Below are positions 17,756 through 26,179 of a stretch of 64,000 nucleotides of DNA, one piece after another. Under the pieces are notes generated by a model. It was not told the origin of the DNA. It saw nothing but the letters and a program-made list of their open reading frames with translations, and ran no database searches. Origin of the DNA: Rhizobium mayense (GTDB lineage Bacteria; Pseudomonadota; Alphaproteobacteria; Rhizobiales; Rhizobiaceae); contig NZ_JARFYM010000033.1 in NCBI RefSeq assembly GCF_030272705.1, forward strand, positions 62,001 to 126,000. The letters are read 5' to 3'. How positions within the stretch are numbered: position 1 is the stretch's first letter; the number at the start of each line of letters is the position of its first letter. Position numbers and translations under genes: made by a program.

Positions 17756-18805
17756 TCAGACTTTCGGTTCGAACGGCTCCGGCCGGCGTGCGGCACCCTG
17801 GCGCGGGATCATCCAGCCGGGATATTCGGCTGCGAGCGCGCTAACCTCGTCGAGTTTGGCGAGATCGTCTGCATCCAGCTTCAGTTTGACGGCGGCCAGA
17901 TTCTGATCGAGCTGATCGAGACGCTTGGCGCCAATGATGATGCTGGTGACGAATGGCTTTGCCAGGATCCAGGCGAGCGCCACGGTCGCGACACTCGCGC
18001 CGTGTTTCTCGGCCACTTCGCGCATGGCAGCGACGCAGGCCCAGGCGCGGTCCTTGTCGACGGGCGGGAAGTCGAAGCTGGCGCGGCGTCCTTCGCCGTT
18101 GACGGGCGCACCAGGGCCGAACTTGCCGGAAAGAAGACCGCCGGCGAGCGGCGACCAGACCATCAGGCCGAGCTTCTCTTCCGCCATCAACGGCACGATT
18201 TCGCGCTCCAGATCACGGCCGGCGATGGAATAATAGGCCTGCACCGTTTCGAAGCGGGCAAAGCCGCGGCGTTCGGAAATGCCGAGCGCCTTGGCGATGC
18301 GCCAGGCCTGCCAGTTGGAAACGCCGACATAGCGGACCAACCCGCGGGAAACGAGATCGTCGAGCGCACGCAGGGTTTCATCGATCGGCGTCACCGAATC
18401 GGTGGCGTGGATCTGATACAGGTCGATGTGATCGGTCTGCAACCGCTCGAGGCTGGCTTGAACCGAATCCATGATATGGCCGCGCGACGCGCCGCGGTCG
18501 TTGGGTTTGTCGCCCGTGACGCCGTAGACCTTGGTGGCGATGACGACGTCCTTGCGCGGCACACCGACATTCTTCAGCGCCTGGCCGAGCAGCTTTTCCG
18601 AATTCCCGATGGAATAGACGTCAGCGGTGTCGATGAAGTTGACGCCGGCGGCGAGCGAGCTTTCGACGATCTTGTCAGCCATCGCCTGGTCGACATCGGC
18701 GATGGCGCCCCAGGTGTTGTTGGGATTGGCTTCGCCGAAGGTCATCGTCCCCAGGCAAAGTTCAGAGACGAACATGCCGGTATTGCCGAGTTGGTTGTAA
18801 CGCAT
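17756..18805 (-). CDS. Aldo/keto reductase
   Basis: A 349-residue NADPH-dependent oxidoreductase of the TIM-barrel AKR superfamily. It has the start RYNQLGNTGMFVSELCLGTMTFG, the catalytic Asp-Tyr in NFIDTADVYSIGNSE, the Lys in VVIATKVYG, and the His in HIDLYQIHATD. A C-terminal SIIIGAKRLDQLDQNLAA segment binds the cofactor phosphate. The substrate is unknown. It stands alone between converging and divergent neighbours. Confidence 0.9.
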   Translation of the reverse strand: MRYNQLGNTGMFVSELCLGTMTFGEANPNNTWGAIADVDQAMADKIVESSLAAGVNFIDTADVYSIGNSEKLLGQALKNVGVPRKDVVIATKVYGVTGDKPNDRGASRGHIMDSVQASLERLQTDHIDLYQIHATDSVTPIDETLRALDDLVSRGLVRYVGVSNWQAWRIAKALGISERRGFARFETVQAYYSIAGRDLEREIVPLMAEEKLGLMVWSPLAGGLLSGKFGPGAPVNGEGRRASFDFPPVDKDRAWACVAAMREVAEKHGASVATVALAWILAKPFVTSIIIGAKRLDQLDQNLAAVKLKLDADDLAKLDEVSALAAEYPGWMIPRQGAARRPEPFEPKV

Positions 18806-19108
18806 GTGAAGAGATCCCTTGTGATCCGCCGGAAGGCGGCTTCCGGCCGGTGAATTCTTATCTCTTGGCTATTGGCCTCGGCATGACAGCCGCTTATCCG
18901 CGCTGCCTTGGGAGGTCCGGAGAAGGTCATCGAGGAGCGGTCTTGGTGCCGCTCTCATCGAGACAACATCGACATAATGCACTGGAATCCGATTTCAACG
19001 CGATACCCGGCGCCGATCACGATGCAGTTACCGGCGCGTTGCTCTTGCCACCGCTTCGACACGCGGTAGACTCTCGCGTCCATGCAATTCGCAGGGTCAA
19101 GGATTTCC
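18806..19108. other. Gap without a recognisable gene
   Basis: 303 nt between the aldo/keto reductase and the divergent HAD gene. No ORF with family features, no clear hairpin. It should hold both promoters. Confidence 0.5.
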
Positions 19109-19813
19109 ATGACGCAACGCCTTTTGACCACGATCGGCTTCGACGCCGACGACACGCTCTGGCAGAATGAACAATTCTATCGCCTGACCGAACAGCAGTT
19201 CACCGAACTGCTGGCAGACCATGCCGAGAGCGAGACCATTTCCCGAGGACTGCTGGAAGCAGAGAGGCGCAATTTGCGCCACTACGGCTTCGGCATCAAA
19301 GGCTTTACACTTTCGATGATCGAGACGGCGATCGAGATCACGCAGGGCGAGGTGCCGACGACGGTGATCGCGCAAATTCTCGACATCGGCCGCGATCTGC
19401 TCGCCCATCCCGTCGAAACGCTTCCCCACGTCCGGGAGACGCTGGAGGCTTTGGCGCGCAATTATCTGCTGGTACTGATCACCAAGGGCGATCTTTTCGA
19501 TCAGGAGCGCAAGCTCGCGCAATCCGGCCTCGGCGATTTCTTCGATGCCGTCGAAATCGTCTCCGACAAGAATGCTTCCACCTACCGCCGCATCTTCTCG
19601 AAAGTCGGCGGCGGGCCTGAGCGGGCGATGATGGTCGGCAACTCGCTAAAGTCAGACATCGTGCCGGCTCTCGCCGCCGGAAGTTTCGGCGTGTTCGTGC
19701 CGCACGAACTCACCTGGGCCTTGGAACATGTCGACGAACCGACGGAGGCGCCACGCTTTCGGAAGATCGGACATCTCGGGGAATTGCGGGGCGTGATCGA
19801 GGGGCTGGGCTAA
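19109..19813 (+). CDS. HAD-family hydrolase
   Basis: A 234-residue HAD phosphatase. Motif I is GFDADDTLW, with an Asn-rich cap region following; motif II is the LLVLITKGD strand; the lysine region is SDKNASTYRRIF; motif IV is MMVGNSLKSDIVPALAAG. The layout is that of the rhizobial haloacid dehalogenase/phosphoglycolate-like group. The substrate is not determinable. AAGGA upstream supports the ATG at 19109 over one at 19082. Confidence 0.85.
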   Translation: MTQRLLTTIGFDADDTLWQNEQFYRLTEQQFTELLADHAESETISRGLLEAERRNLRHYGFGIKGFTLSMIETAIEITQGEVPTTVIAQILDIGRDLLAHPVETLPHVRETLEALARNYLLVLITKGDLFDQERKLAQSGLGDFFDAVEIVSDKNASTYRRIFSKVGGGPERAMMVGNSLKSDIVPALAAGSFGVFVPHELTWALEHVDEPTEAPRFRKIGHLGELRGVIEGLG

Positions 19814-19820
19814 TAGTCCC

Positions 19821-20381
19821 TCACTGCCCCTGTTTTGCCTTCGGTGGAAACAACGAGGGCGCTTGATTCGCCGGCTGGTTCTGATCTTGGCCTGCAGGCT
19901 GCTGTGTGGCCGGTGGGTTGGGATCGATGAGGATTTCGTAAGGTGCGCCGCGGCCACGGCGGCGGGTGACGCGGGAGTAATAGGGCTTGATCAGCCAGGT
20001 CGTGTCCTCATTGACGGTGACATCGGCGGTCATGCCGTCCTCGTCAGTGCCGAAGAAGGACTCGTCGTCGTTCGAGGAGAGATTGAAGATCGCCATATAG
20101 GCGTATTTGCTCTTCGAATTGAAGGTGACCCGGACGCGCTGGCCCTTCTTGAGCGGCAGCGTGTAGACCTTGCCCTTGCCGAACTTTGTCCAGCCTGACA
20201 ATTTTTCCACCACCGCCGGGAAACCGAGCTTTTCTACGGTCTCGCCGCGGTCGAGTTCCGGTAGCGCCGTCTGCTGGGCGCCCTGGGTGCTGTCATCGGT
20301 CTGGGTATCCTGCGCATGGGCCGCCTGACCGCCCGCCAGGGCGAATGCCAGCAGAGAAAAAGCAAGCATCAGGCGTTTCAT
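19821..20381 (-). CDS. Secreted hypothetical protein (periplasmic), co-transcribed with tag
   Basis: A 186-residue protein with a signal peptide (MKRLMLAFSLLAFALAGG, cleavage after AHA), a central beta-rich region (KVYTLPLKKGQRVRVTFNSKSK; AYMAIFNLSSNDDESFF; DTTWLIKPYYSRV) and a low-complexity Pro/Gln/Asn tail. It resembles pre-peptidase C-terminal-like or jelly-roll domains only loosely, and I do not recognise the family. The start at 20381 overlaps the tag stop by ATGA (20378-20381), showing co-translation. An upstream in-frame start at 20426 lies inside tag and is rejected. Confidence 0.75.
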   Translation of the reverse strand: MKRLMLAFSLLAFALAGGQAAHAQDTQTDDSTQGAQQTALPELDRGETVEKLGFPAVVEKLSGWTKFGKGKVYTLPLKKGQRVRVTFNSKSKYAYMAIFNLSSNDDESFFGTDEDGMTADVTVNEDTTWLIKPYYSRVTRRRGRGAPYEILIDPNPPATQQPAGQDQNQPANQAPSLFPPKAKQGQ

Positions 20382-21007
20382 GGCCGTACCAATGCTTCGC
20401 GCATCGCCTCCACCTCTTTCCGGCAATAGCAGCCTTCGATGTGATCGTTGACGAGGCCCATGGCCTGCATGAAGGCATAGACTGTGGTGGGGCCGACGAA
20501 AGTCCAGCCGCGCTTCTTCAGATCCTTCGAGATTCGCACGGAAGCCGGCGTCGTCGGATTGGCGGCGATGGTCGGATAATCGACAAAGACCGGACGCTCG
20601 GCGGCTGCCGGCTCATGGCCCCAGAAATAGCGCGCCAGCGAGCCGAATTCCTGGCGCAACTCGATGGCGTGGCGGGCGTTGTTGATGGTGGAGACGATCT
20701 TGCCGCGATGGCGGATGATGCCGGCGTCACCCAAGCAGCGTTCGATATCGGCCTCGTCGAACTCGGCCACCTTCTCGAAATCGAAACCGGCAAAGGCGGC
20801 GCGGAAATTCTCGCGCTTGCGCAGGATCGTCAGCCAGGACAGGCCGGATTGAAAACCTTCCAGGCAGATTTTTTCGAAAAGCCTGATGTCGTCGATGACC
20901 GGCCGGCCCCATTCCTCATCGTGATAACGCTGATATTCCGGCAGATTGCCGTGCCAGAAGCAGCGGTCCTTGCCATCTTCACCGGTGATTATGCCCGTTC
21001 CGGCCAT
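20378..21007 (-). CDS. tag: DNA-3-methyladenine glycosylase I
   Basis: Removes 3-methyladenine from alkylated DNA in the cytoplasm. The 209-residue protein has the Tag signatures: RCFWHGNLPEYQRYHDEEWG near the N-terminus, FEKICLEGFQSGLSWLTIL, the helix-hairpin-helix-like region with GIIRHRGKI, and C-terminal TFVGPTTVYAFMQAMGLVNDH. The zinc-binding set includes the N-terminal Cys and the C-terminal His and Cys (HIEGCYC). It shares a 4-bp overlap with a secreted protein gene of unknown function. Confidence 0.95.
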   Translation of the reverse strand: MAGTGIITGEDGKDRCFWHGNLPEYQRYHDEEWGRPVIDDIRLFEKICLEGFQSGLSWLTILRKRENFRAAFAGFDFEKVAEFDEADIERCLGDAGIIRHRGKIVSTINNARHAIELRQEFGSLARYFWGHEPAAAERPVFVDYPTIAANPTTPASVRISKDLKKRGWTFVGPTTVYAFMQAMGLVNDHIEGCYCRKEVEAMREALVRP

Positions 21008-21308
21008 TTTTGCAGTTCGTCCTCAATTTCAGAGCGTGATCCCGAAAACTGGCAGGCAGTTATCGAATAAGATCAGGTCAATCAAATAGTTAAGATCGAG
21101 AGGACGATTCGAAGGCAAGTCATCCCGACTAAGGTTTACCACTTGCAAACCGTCTTTCCAAACCAAGTAGTAACCCTGACAAAGGTTTATCGGCTTCGCG
21201 GCATTTTGATGAATAGATGTTTACCATTCGCTGGCGCGCAAGTGGCACCATATTCGCGAGCGGGCGCAATTACGCCCATCCTCGGCCCATTTGTAGAGAG
21301 TTTGTCCG
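21008..21308. other. Gap with a possible relic of a rhizobial repeat
   Basis: About 300 nt without an ORF of note. AGAGCGTGATCCCGAAAACT at 21031-21050 resembles one arm of the common rhizobial GATCCCGAAAA-type intergenic palindrome, but no matching second arm is seen. The rest should contain the promoters of tag and the L,D-transpeptidase. Confidence 0.35.
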
Positions 21309-22112
21309 ATGATGAAACAATGCTTTTTATTCGCTGCGGGCGTTTTGAGCCTGCTGGCGTCCAACGCCGCCGCCGACGACCGTTACCAGTCGCGCCCACC
21401 TGTCATCGTCAGCCCCGACCTGACTGCTCCCTGGGTGATGCAGCTCGGCGGCGCCAATGTGCAGCCGGCGGTCTATGCCACTCGCCCTGTCGTGCGCCAG
21501 GCCGTCAACCCAAACCCGATGAACAATCCGACAGATAGCCAGGCGGTCAATCCGCCGGTCCAGCGGGTAATCCAGCCGCGCGGCCTGTTTGCACGTCCCA
21601 TCGTGCAGCCGGTCGCTGTTGTCCGGCCGCAATATCCAGCAATCCGCGGCCAACTCGACCCGCAATTCCTGCCGCAGATCGTCGACTACCAGACCAAGGA
21701 AAAGCCCGGCACCGTCGTCATCGATACCAACAATCGCTTCCTCTACCTGGTGATGGACGGCGGCAAGGCGCGGCGTTACGGCGTCGGCGTGGGCAAACCC
21801 GGCTTCGAATGGGCCGGCGCCCATACCGTCACCCGCAAGCAGGAATGGCCCGATTGGACGCCGCCATCGGAAATGCTGGCGCGCGAAGCCGCCAAGGGGC
21901 ACTACCTGCCGGCCCATATGGAAGGCGGCGAAGCCAATCCGCTCGGCGCCCGCGCCATGTATCTCGGCTCGACCCTCTACCGCATCCACGGCACGAACGC
22001 GCCCTGGACGATCGGCAATGCCGTATCCTCCGGCTGCATCCGTCTGCGCAATGAAGACGTCATCGATCTCTACAATCGTGTAAAAGTCGGGACACGCGTA
22101 ATAGTAATGTGA
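21309..22112 (+). CDS. L,D-transpeptidase (YkuD domain), first of a tandem pair
   Basis: A 267-residue exported enzyme. Signal peptide MMKQCFLFAAGVLSLLASNAA, a Pro/Gln/Val-rich linker of about 110 residues, then the YkuD domain from GTVVIDTNNRFLYLV onward. The catalytic motif is intact: HGTNAPWTIGNAVSSGCIRL, with the nucleophile Cys in SSGCIRLRNEDV. Such enzymes cross-link peptidoglycan 3-3 or attach proteins to it; rhizobia use L,D-linkages heavily. The next gene is a shorter paralogue. Confidence 0.9.
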   Translation: MMKQCFLFAAGVLSLLASNAAADDRYQSRPPVIVSPDLTAPWVMQLGGANVQPAVYATRPVVRQAVNPNPMNNPTDSQAVNPPVQRVIQPRGLFARPIVQPVAVVRPQYPAIRGQLDPQFLPQIVDYQTKEKPGTVVIDTNNRFLYLVMDGGKARRYGVGVGKPGFEWAGAHTVTRKQEWPDWTPPSEMLAREAAKGHYLPAHMEGGEANPLGARAMYLGSTLYRIHGTNAPWTIGNAVSSGCIRLRNEDVIDLYNRVKVGTRVIVM

Positions 22113-22315
22113 TTGCTACCAAGATTGCTGCGCACGACACGATCGGGCGCAGCAATCCTATTGTAAGCATTGACATAACTCGACAATAACGCGGCTTCCG
22201 ACGCCAGAGCCGGCTGCTGCTCCATCGGCTCGATCCTTCTCAGCCGCGATTTCATCTTGATCCTCTCGCAAGTTTCGTTAGTTTCCTGCTCGGTAAATCG
22301 AGAGGGGAATGACAG

Positions 22316-23017
22316 ATGAAATCAATACTACCGGTCGTGGCGGCGGCGGGCATTGCTATGTCGTGCCTCATGGCGGCATCGAGTGCCGCAGCCTTCAGCG
22401 CCTCAGCACCTCATGTCGAGCAAGCGACACGGACCGACGTGATCCGCGTGGCGACCGAGCCACAGGGACAGGTCAAGCCACAGTTCCAGCGGCGGGTTGT
22501 GCGGCTGGTGACCAACGAGGCGCCAGGCACGATCATCATCGATACCAACAACAAATATCTTTACCTCGTCGAAGGCGACGACCGTGCACGGCGCTACGGC
22601 ATCGGTGTTGGCCGCGAGGGCTTCGGCTGGTCGGGTGTCGTCAAGGTCGGCCGCAAGGCGGAATGGCCCGGTTGGACGCCGCCGCCGGAGATGCGCGTCC
22701 GCGAGGCCAAGAAAGGCCACAAGCTGCCCGCCTATCAGGAAGGCGGCGAAGACAACCCGCTCGGCGCCCGCGCCATGTACCTCTATCGCAATGGCAACGA
22801 CACGGCGTTTCGCATCCACGGCACCAACCAGCCCTGGAGCATCGGCCTGAACATGTCGTCCGGCTGTATCCGCATGATGAACAAAGATGTCATCGATCTC
22901 TATGATCGCGCGCCGGTCGGCACCAAGGTCATCGTCGTCGGGCCCGGCAACAAGCAGGGCGAGGTCAGCTTTGACGATCGCGGCATCGACCTGTTGCGGA
23001 CGATGTTCGGCAGCTAA
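22316..23017 (+). CDS. L,D-transpeptidase (YkuD domain), second of a tandem pair
   Basis: A 233-residue exported paralogue of the preceding gene. Signal peptide (MKSILPVVAAAGIAMSCLMA), a short linker, and a YkuD domain with IIIDTNNKYLYLVEGD, HGTNQPWSIGLNMSSGCIRM and the catalytic Cys in SSGCIRMMNKDV. The C-terminal extension after VIVVGPG is about 25 residues longer than in the first copy. There is a 203-nt gap between the genes, and its own terminator follows, so separate transcription is possible. Confidence 0.9.
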   Translation: MKSILPVVAAAGIAMSCLMAASSAAAFSASAPHVEQATRTDVIRVATEPQGQVKPQFQRRVVRLVTNEAPGTIIIDTNNKYLYLVEGDDRARRYGIGVGREGFGWSGVVKVGRKAEWPGWTPPPEMRVREAKKGHKLPAYQEGGEDNPLGARAMYLYRNGNDTAFRIHGTNQPWSIGLNMSSGCIRMMNKDVIDLYDRAPVGTKVIVVGPGNKQGEVSFDDRGIDLLRTMFGS

Positions 23018-23030
23018 CTAGCGAGCCGGC

Positions 23031-23054
23031 GAAACGGCCCGGTGGGGCCGTTTC
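23031..23054 (+). terminator. Terminator after the second L,D-transpeptidase
   Basis: GAAACGGCCC (23031-23040), loop GGTG, GGGCCGTTTC (23045-23054): a 10-bp perfect stem 13 nt after the stop. Confidence 0.75.
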
Positions 23055-23442
23055 GAACGACGATGAGCCTGCGAATTCGATATCAGCTACGACAACCGCT
23101 TGCAATTCTGCCGCGAATATAACCGGATGATTGACGCGACCCCGGACAGGTTCGCGGTCGGTGAGCGCGGAGTCGATTCCGGAACAGGATGTCCTCTTTC
23201 TTCGCGTGGACCGAGTCGCCGCGCACAAAATATGCGGCCTCGGCGCACCTGCCCGGCAACATCAACTGTGGCACAGTTGTAACATTCCCAAATTTATCGT
23301 GTTTTGCGCTGGGGAAACCGCCCTTTTTATTCAGTTTCGTGTCAGCTTCCCTACCTAAGCCTTACCGAAGTGGGGTATAACGCAATAGAACTGTCATAGA
23401 AGCACGCTTAGATAGCGACACTTTGCCATTCGGGGATTTTAC
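23055..23442. other. Long upstream region of the outer-membrane barrel gene
   Basis: About 390 nt with no ORF of family character. The 3' half (about 23280-23440) is A+T-rich and should hold the promoter; a long 5' untranslated leader is possible. I see no clear riboswitch or operator. Confidence 0.4.
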
Positions 23443-24111
23443 ATGCATCGTGCATTTCGCATCAAGCAGCCGGCGCTCGCCGCGCTTGCAATTTCCGCTT
23501 TTGTCTTTGGCGCTAGCTCGGCCTCGGCAGAAATGCAGTTTTCGGCTTACGGCGGCTTCCAGGGCGCCACCGGAAACAACGTCAAGACGTCGGATGGCGC
23601 CGATTTCGATCCGAATTGGTCTGGCAAATCCTTCAAGATGCCGCCCTATTTCGGCTTTCGCGGCATCTGGTGGCTGGACCAGTTCAACGAGTCGAACTGG
23701 GGTGTCTCACTCGATTACACCCATGCCAAGGTCTATGGCGATCTCGGCAACACGCCCGGCTGGTCGCACTTCGAGTTCACCGACGGCCTTAACATGCTGA
23801 CGCTCAATGCGCTCTATCGCTTCCAGGATCCGAGCCGCAAGTGGACGCCCTATGTCGGCCTCGGCGCCGGTATCAACGTGCCGCACGTGGAAGTAACCCG
23901 TGCTTCCGGCCGCACCTTTGACTACGAGTTCGGCGGCGCGTCGCTGCAGGCGCAGGCCGGTATCAGCTATCAGTTCAGCAAGCACTGGGCGACTTTCGTC
24001 GAATATAAGGGCAACTACAACTTCGTGGACGTCCCGATCGATAGCGGCGCTAACCTGAAGACCAATGTCTTCACCAATGCCATCAATTTCGGCGTGTCGT
24101 TCAACTTCTAA
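23443..24111 (+). CDS. Outer-membrane beta-barrel protein, LpxQ-like (lipid A oxidase group)
   Basis: A 222-residue protein with a signal peptide (cleavage after ASA, about residue 28) and alternating amphipathic strands ending in the outer-membrane signature GVSFNF with terminal Phe. Features such as YGGFQGA, WSGKSFKMPPYFGFRGIWW, WGVSLDYTHAKVYGD, EFTDGLNMLTLNALYRF and YVGLGAGINVPHVEV match the rhizobial group annotated as lipid A oxidase (LpxQ), which converts the proximal glucosamine of lipid A to 2-aminogluconate. Related eight-stranded barrels without known activity exist, so the enzymatic role is an inference. A strong terminator follows. Confidence 0.75.
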   Translation: MHRAFRIKQPALAALAISAFVFGASSASAEMQFSAYGGFQGATGNNVKTSDGADFDPNWSGKSFKMPPYFGFRGIWWLDQFNESNWGVSLDYTHAKVYGDLGNTPGWSHFEFTDGLNMLTLNALYRFQDPSRKWTPYVGLGAGINVPHVEVTRASGRTFDYEFGGASLQAQAGISYQFSKHWATFVEYKGNYNFVDVPIDSGANLKTNVFTNAINFGVSFNF

Positions 24112-24135
24112 GAGACGCAGCCATTATTCTAACCG

Positions 24136-24167
24136 AAACCCCTAAATCGGTTCCGATTTGGGGGTTT
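24136..24167 (+). terminator. Strong terminator after the outer-membrane barrel gene
   Basis: AAACCCCTAAATCGG (24136-24150), TT loop, CCGATTTGGGGGTTT (24153-24167), with one wobble pair and T-rich end. Confidence 0.9.
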
Positions 24168-24186
24168 TCGTGTTAGCAGTAGCTGC

Positions 24187-24519
24187 ATGAGCTTTTCCTA
24201 TTACCGATGCGACTGGATCCATCCGGAAAGTGGGGATCCCGTCATAATCTATTATGAGGTTGACGCCGACGGAGAGGTGCCGCGGCTTGTCGACGTGTTT
24301 GCCGACGGCCGACGGGAATGTGTGTCCGTTGCCGATGTTTCCGGCCGAAACCGCGAGATGGCGGGCATCAGCAGTCTTGTCGAAGGCTCGTTCTATGACA
24401 GCGTGCGCAATGTCGTGGACGGCCTATTCATCTGTGAAGGCCAGGAGCGGATAAGCCTGACGCTCACCAGCGCCGAAAAGTTCGAGATTGAATGGCTGGG
24501 GCCGACCGGGGGGCACTAA
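24187..24519 (+). CDS. Small hypothetical protein, DUF6881-like
   Basis: A 110-residue acidic protein. The N-terminus YYRCDWIHPESGDPVIIYYEVDADGEVPRLVDVFADGRRE resembles DUF6881 proteins in the order of the Trp-His, the DPV strand, the E-x-D turn and the V-x-VFxDGR strand. No function is known for that family. The ribosome-binding site is poor and the gene lies only 20 nt past the terminator of the previous gene, so expression may be low. Confidence 0.5.
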   Translation: MSFSYYRCDWIHPESGDPVIIYYEVDADGEVPRLVDVFADGRRECVSVADVSGRNREMAGISSLVEGSFYDSVRNVVDGLFICEGQERISLTLTSAEKFEIEWLGPTGGH

Positions 24520-24567
24520 CCCCTCCAATGCCGACGGCAAGGCCAACCTCGGCCTCTGGCTCATGGG

Positions 24568-24612
24568 TGCCGGCGCCCTTCCCGTTTCTATGAGTTCGAA
24601 CGGGCGCCGGCA
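24568..24612. repeat. 11-bp inverted repeat between converging genes
   Basis: TGCCGGCGCCC (24568-24578) and GGGCGCCGGCA (24602-24612) flank 23 nt that also contain CCCGTT/AACGGG partial pairing. It may act as a bidirectional terminator between the DUF6881-like gene and glcF. Confidence 0.5.
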
Positions 24613-24647
24613 TCCTGCCGATGAGTGCTGCCGTTTCCGAGGGCCTC

Positions 24648-25967
24648 CTAGCCTGCCACCTGCTTGAGCCCCTTCAGCTTGGCTGGCATGTCCCCGCCAT
24701 GAGCCCAATCCAACAATTCGATCGTGTGCAGGATCGGCATATCGGTTCCCGTCGCGATCTGCGTGATGCAGCCGATGTTGCCGGTCGCGATAATATCGGC
24801 TTTCGTCGCCTCAAGGTTCTTAACTTTGCGCGCCTTCAGCTGACCGGAGATTTCCGACTGCATGATGTTGTAGGTGCCCGCCGAGCCGCAGCAGAGATGC
24901 CCCTCGGCCGGATCGCGTACGGTGAACCCCGCTGCCTTCAGCAGCTGTTTCGGCGCCATGGTGATTCGCTGGCCGTGCTGCATCGAGCAGGCGGAATGAT
25001 AGGCCACGGTGATGCCGCGCGGCATATGCGAGGGCAGATCGAGGCCAGCTAGATATTCGGTAATGTCCTTGGCGAGCGCCGAGATCCTTGCCGCCTTGTC
25101 CGCATAGGCCGGGTCGAGCCGCAGAATGTGGCCGTAGTCCTTGATCGTCGTGCCGCAACCGGACGCCGTAATGATGATCGCGTCGAGCCCGCCTGCTCCG
25201 ATCTCGCGCATCCACACGTCGATATTGGCGCGCGCGCTGGCCAGCGCTTGTTCCTCTCGCCCCATATGATGCACCAGCGAACCGCAACAGACTTCGCCCT
25301 CCGGCACCACTACTTCGACGCCGAGACGGGTGAGGAGCCGGATGGTTGCCTCGTTGATGCCGGGGTCGAGCACCGGCTGGGCGCAACCGGTCAGGATCGC
25401 CACGCGCGCCCGTCGCTCCGCCTGCGGCTGATACCGTCCGGGCTTCGCGAAAGGCGATGGCGCGGGAATGACGCGCGGCGCGAGATTGAGCATGGCAACG
25501 AAGGGGTTCAACGCCGGAATGCGCTTCATCAAGCCCGCGAACGGTCGCCCAAGGCGCGCAAGGTTGAGCGCGAAGCGGAAGCGGCCGGGATAGGGAAGTA
25601 CCACGGCCAGCAGGTTGCGCGTTAACCGGTCCATCAGCGGCCGCTTGTATGTCTCCTCGATATGGATGCGGGCGTGATCGACCAGATGCATATAGTCGAC
25701 GCCCGATGGACAGGTAGTCACGCAGGCAAGGCAGGAGAGGCAGCGATCGATATGTGTCACCACCTCGGTATCGGCGGGCCTGCCGTTTTCCAGCATGTCT
25801 TTGATGAGATAGATGCGGCCGCGCGGGCTGTCGAGCTCGTTGCCGAGCGTCACATAGGTCGGACAGGTGGCGGTGCAAAAACCGCAATGCACGCATTTGC
25901 GCAGGATCGCTTCGGATTCGGCGACATGCGGATCGGCAAGTTGGGCGGGGGTGAAGTTGGTTTGCAT
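24648..25967 (-). CDS. glcF: Glycolate oxidase iron-sulfur subunit
   Basis: A 439-residue electron-transfer subunit that passes electrons from GlcDE to the quinone pool. Two [4Fe-4S] ferredoxin motifs lie in the N-terminal part (CVHCGFCTATCP, about residues 26-37; CLSCLACVTTCP, about 77-88). Two CCG domains follow, with VCCGSLVHHMG and HLCCGSAGTYN. It is the last gene of glcD-glcE-glcF. Between glcE and glcF lie 212 nt containing repeat elements, which is unusual inside an operon. Confidence 0.95.
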   Translation of the reverse strand: MQTNFTPAQLADPHVAESEAILRKCVHCGFCTATCPTYVTLGNELDSPRGRIYLIKDMLENGRPADTEVVTHIDRCLSCLACVTTCPSGVDYMHLVDHARIHIEETYKRPLMDRLTRNLLAVVLPYPGRFRFALNLARLGRPFAGLMKRIPALNPFVAMLNLAPRVIPAPSPFAKPGRYQPQAERRARVAILTGCAQPVLDPGINEATIRLLTRLGVEVVVPEGEVCCGSLVHHMGREEQALASARANIDVWMREIGAGGLDAIIITASGCGTTIKDYGHILRLDPAYADKAARISALAKDITEYLAGLDLPSHMPRGITVAYHSACSMQHGQRITMAPKQLLKAAGFTVRDPAEGHLCCGSAGTYNIMQSEISGQLKARKVKNLEATKADIIATGNIGCITQIATGTDMPILHTIELLDWAHGGDMPAKLKGLKQVAG

Positions 25968-25997
25968 TTAGGTATGTCTCCGTCCGGGCAAGACCCG

Positions 25998-26156
25998 GCC
26001 CCTCATCCGGCCTGTCGACCACTTTCTCCCCGTCCCGACGGGGAGAAGGGGATAGACGCACCCCCCGATATCCCTCGACTTCGATCGGATCGCAAGGTCA
26101 CCACAAACGAGGGCGTCCCCTCTTCCCCACGGGGAGAGGGCTAGGGTGAGCGGGTC
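25998..26156. repeat. Pair of rhizobial intergenic repeat units inside the glc operon
   Basis: The first unit (about 25998-26052) begins CCCCTCATCCGGCCTG and contains CTTTCTCCCCGTC with its complement GACGGGGAGAAGGGG. The second unit (about 26115-26156) contains TCTTCCCCACGGGGAGAGGG then CTAGGGTGAG. These match the CTCATCC...TTCTCCCCG...CGGGGAGA type repeats widespread between rhizobial genes, here in opposed orientation. It separates glcE from glcF. Confidence 0.7.
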
Positions 26157-26179
26157 CTGAGCAAAAAATTCCATCCGCA

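Noticed and set aside
22070..22255. A 61-codon minus-strand frame between the two L,D-transpeptidases.
   Set aside because: It overlaps the end of the first transpeptidase, has no clear ribosome-binding site or recognised motif, and could be chance.
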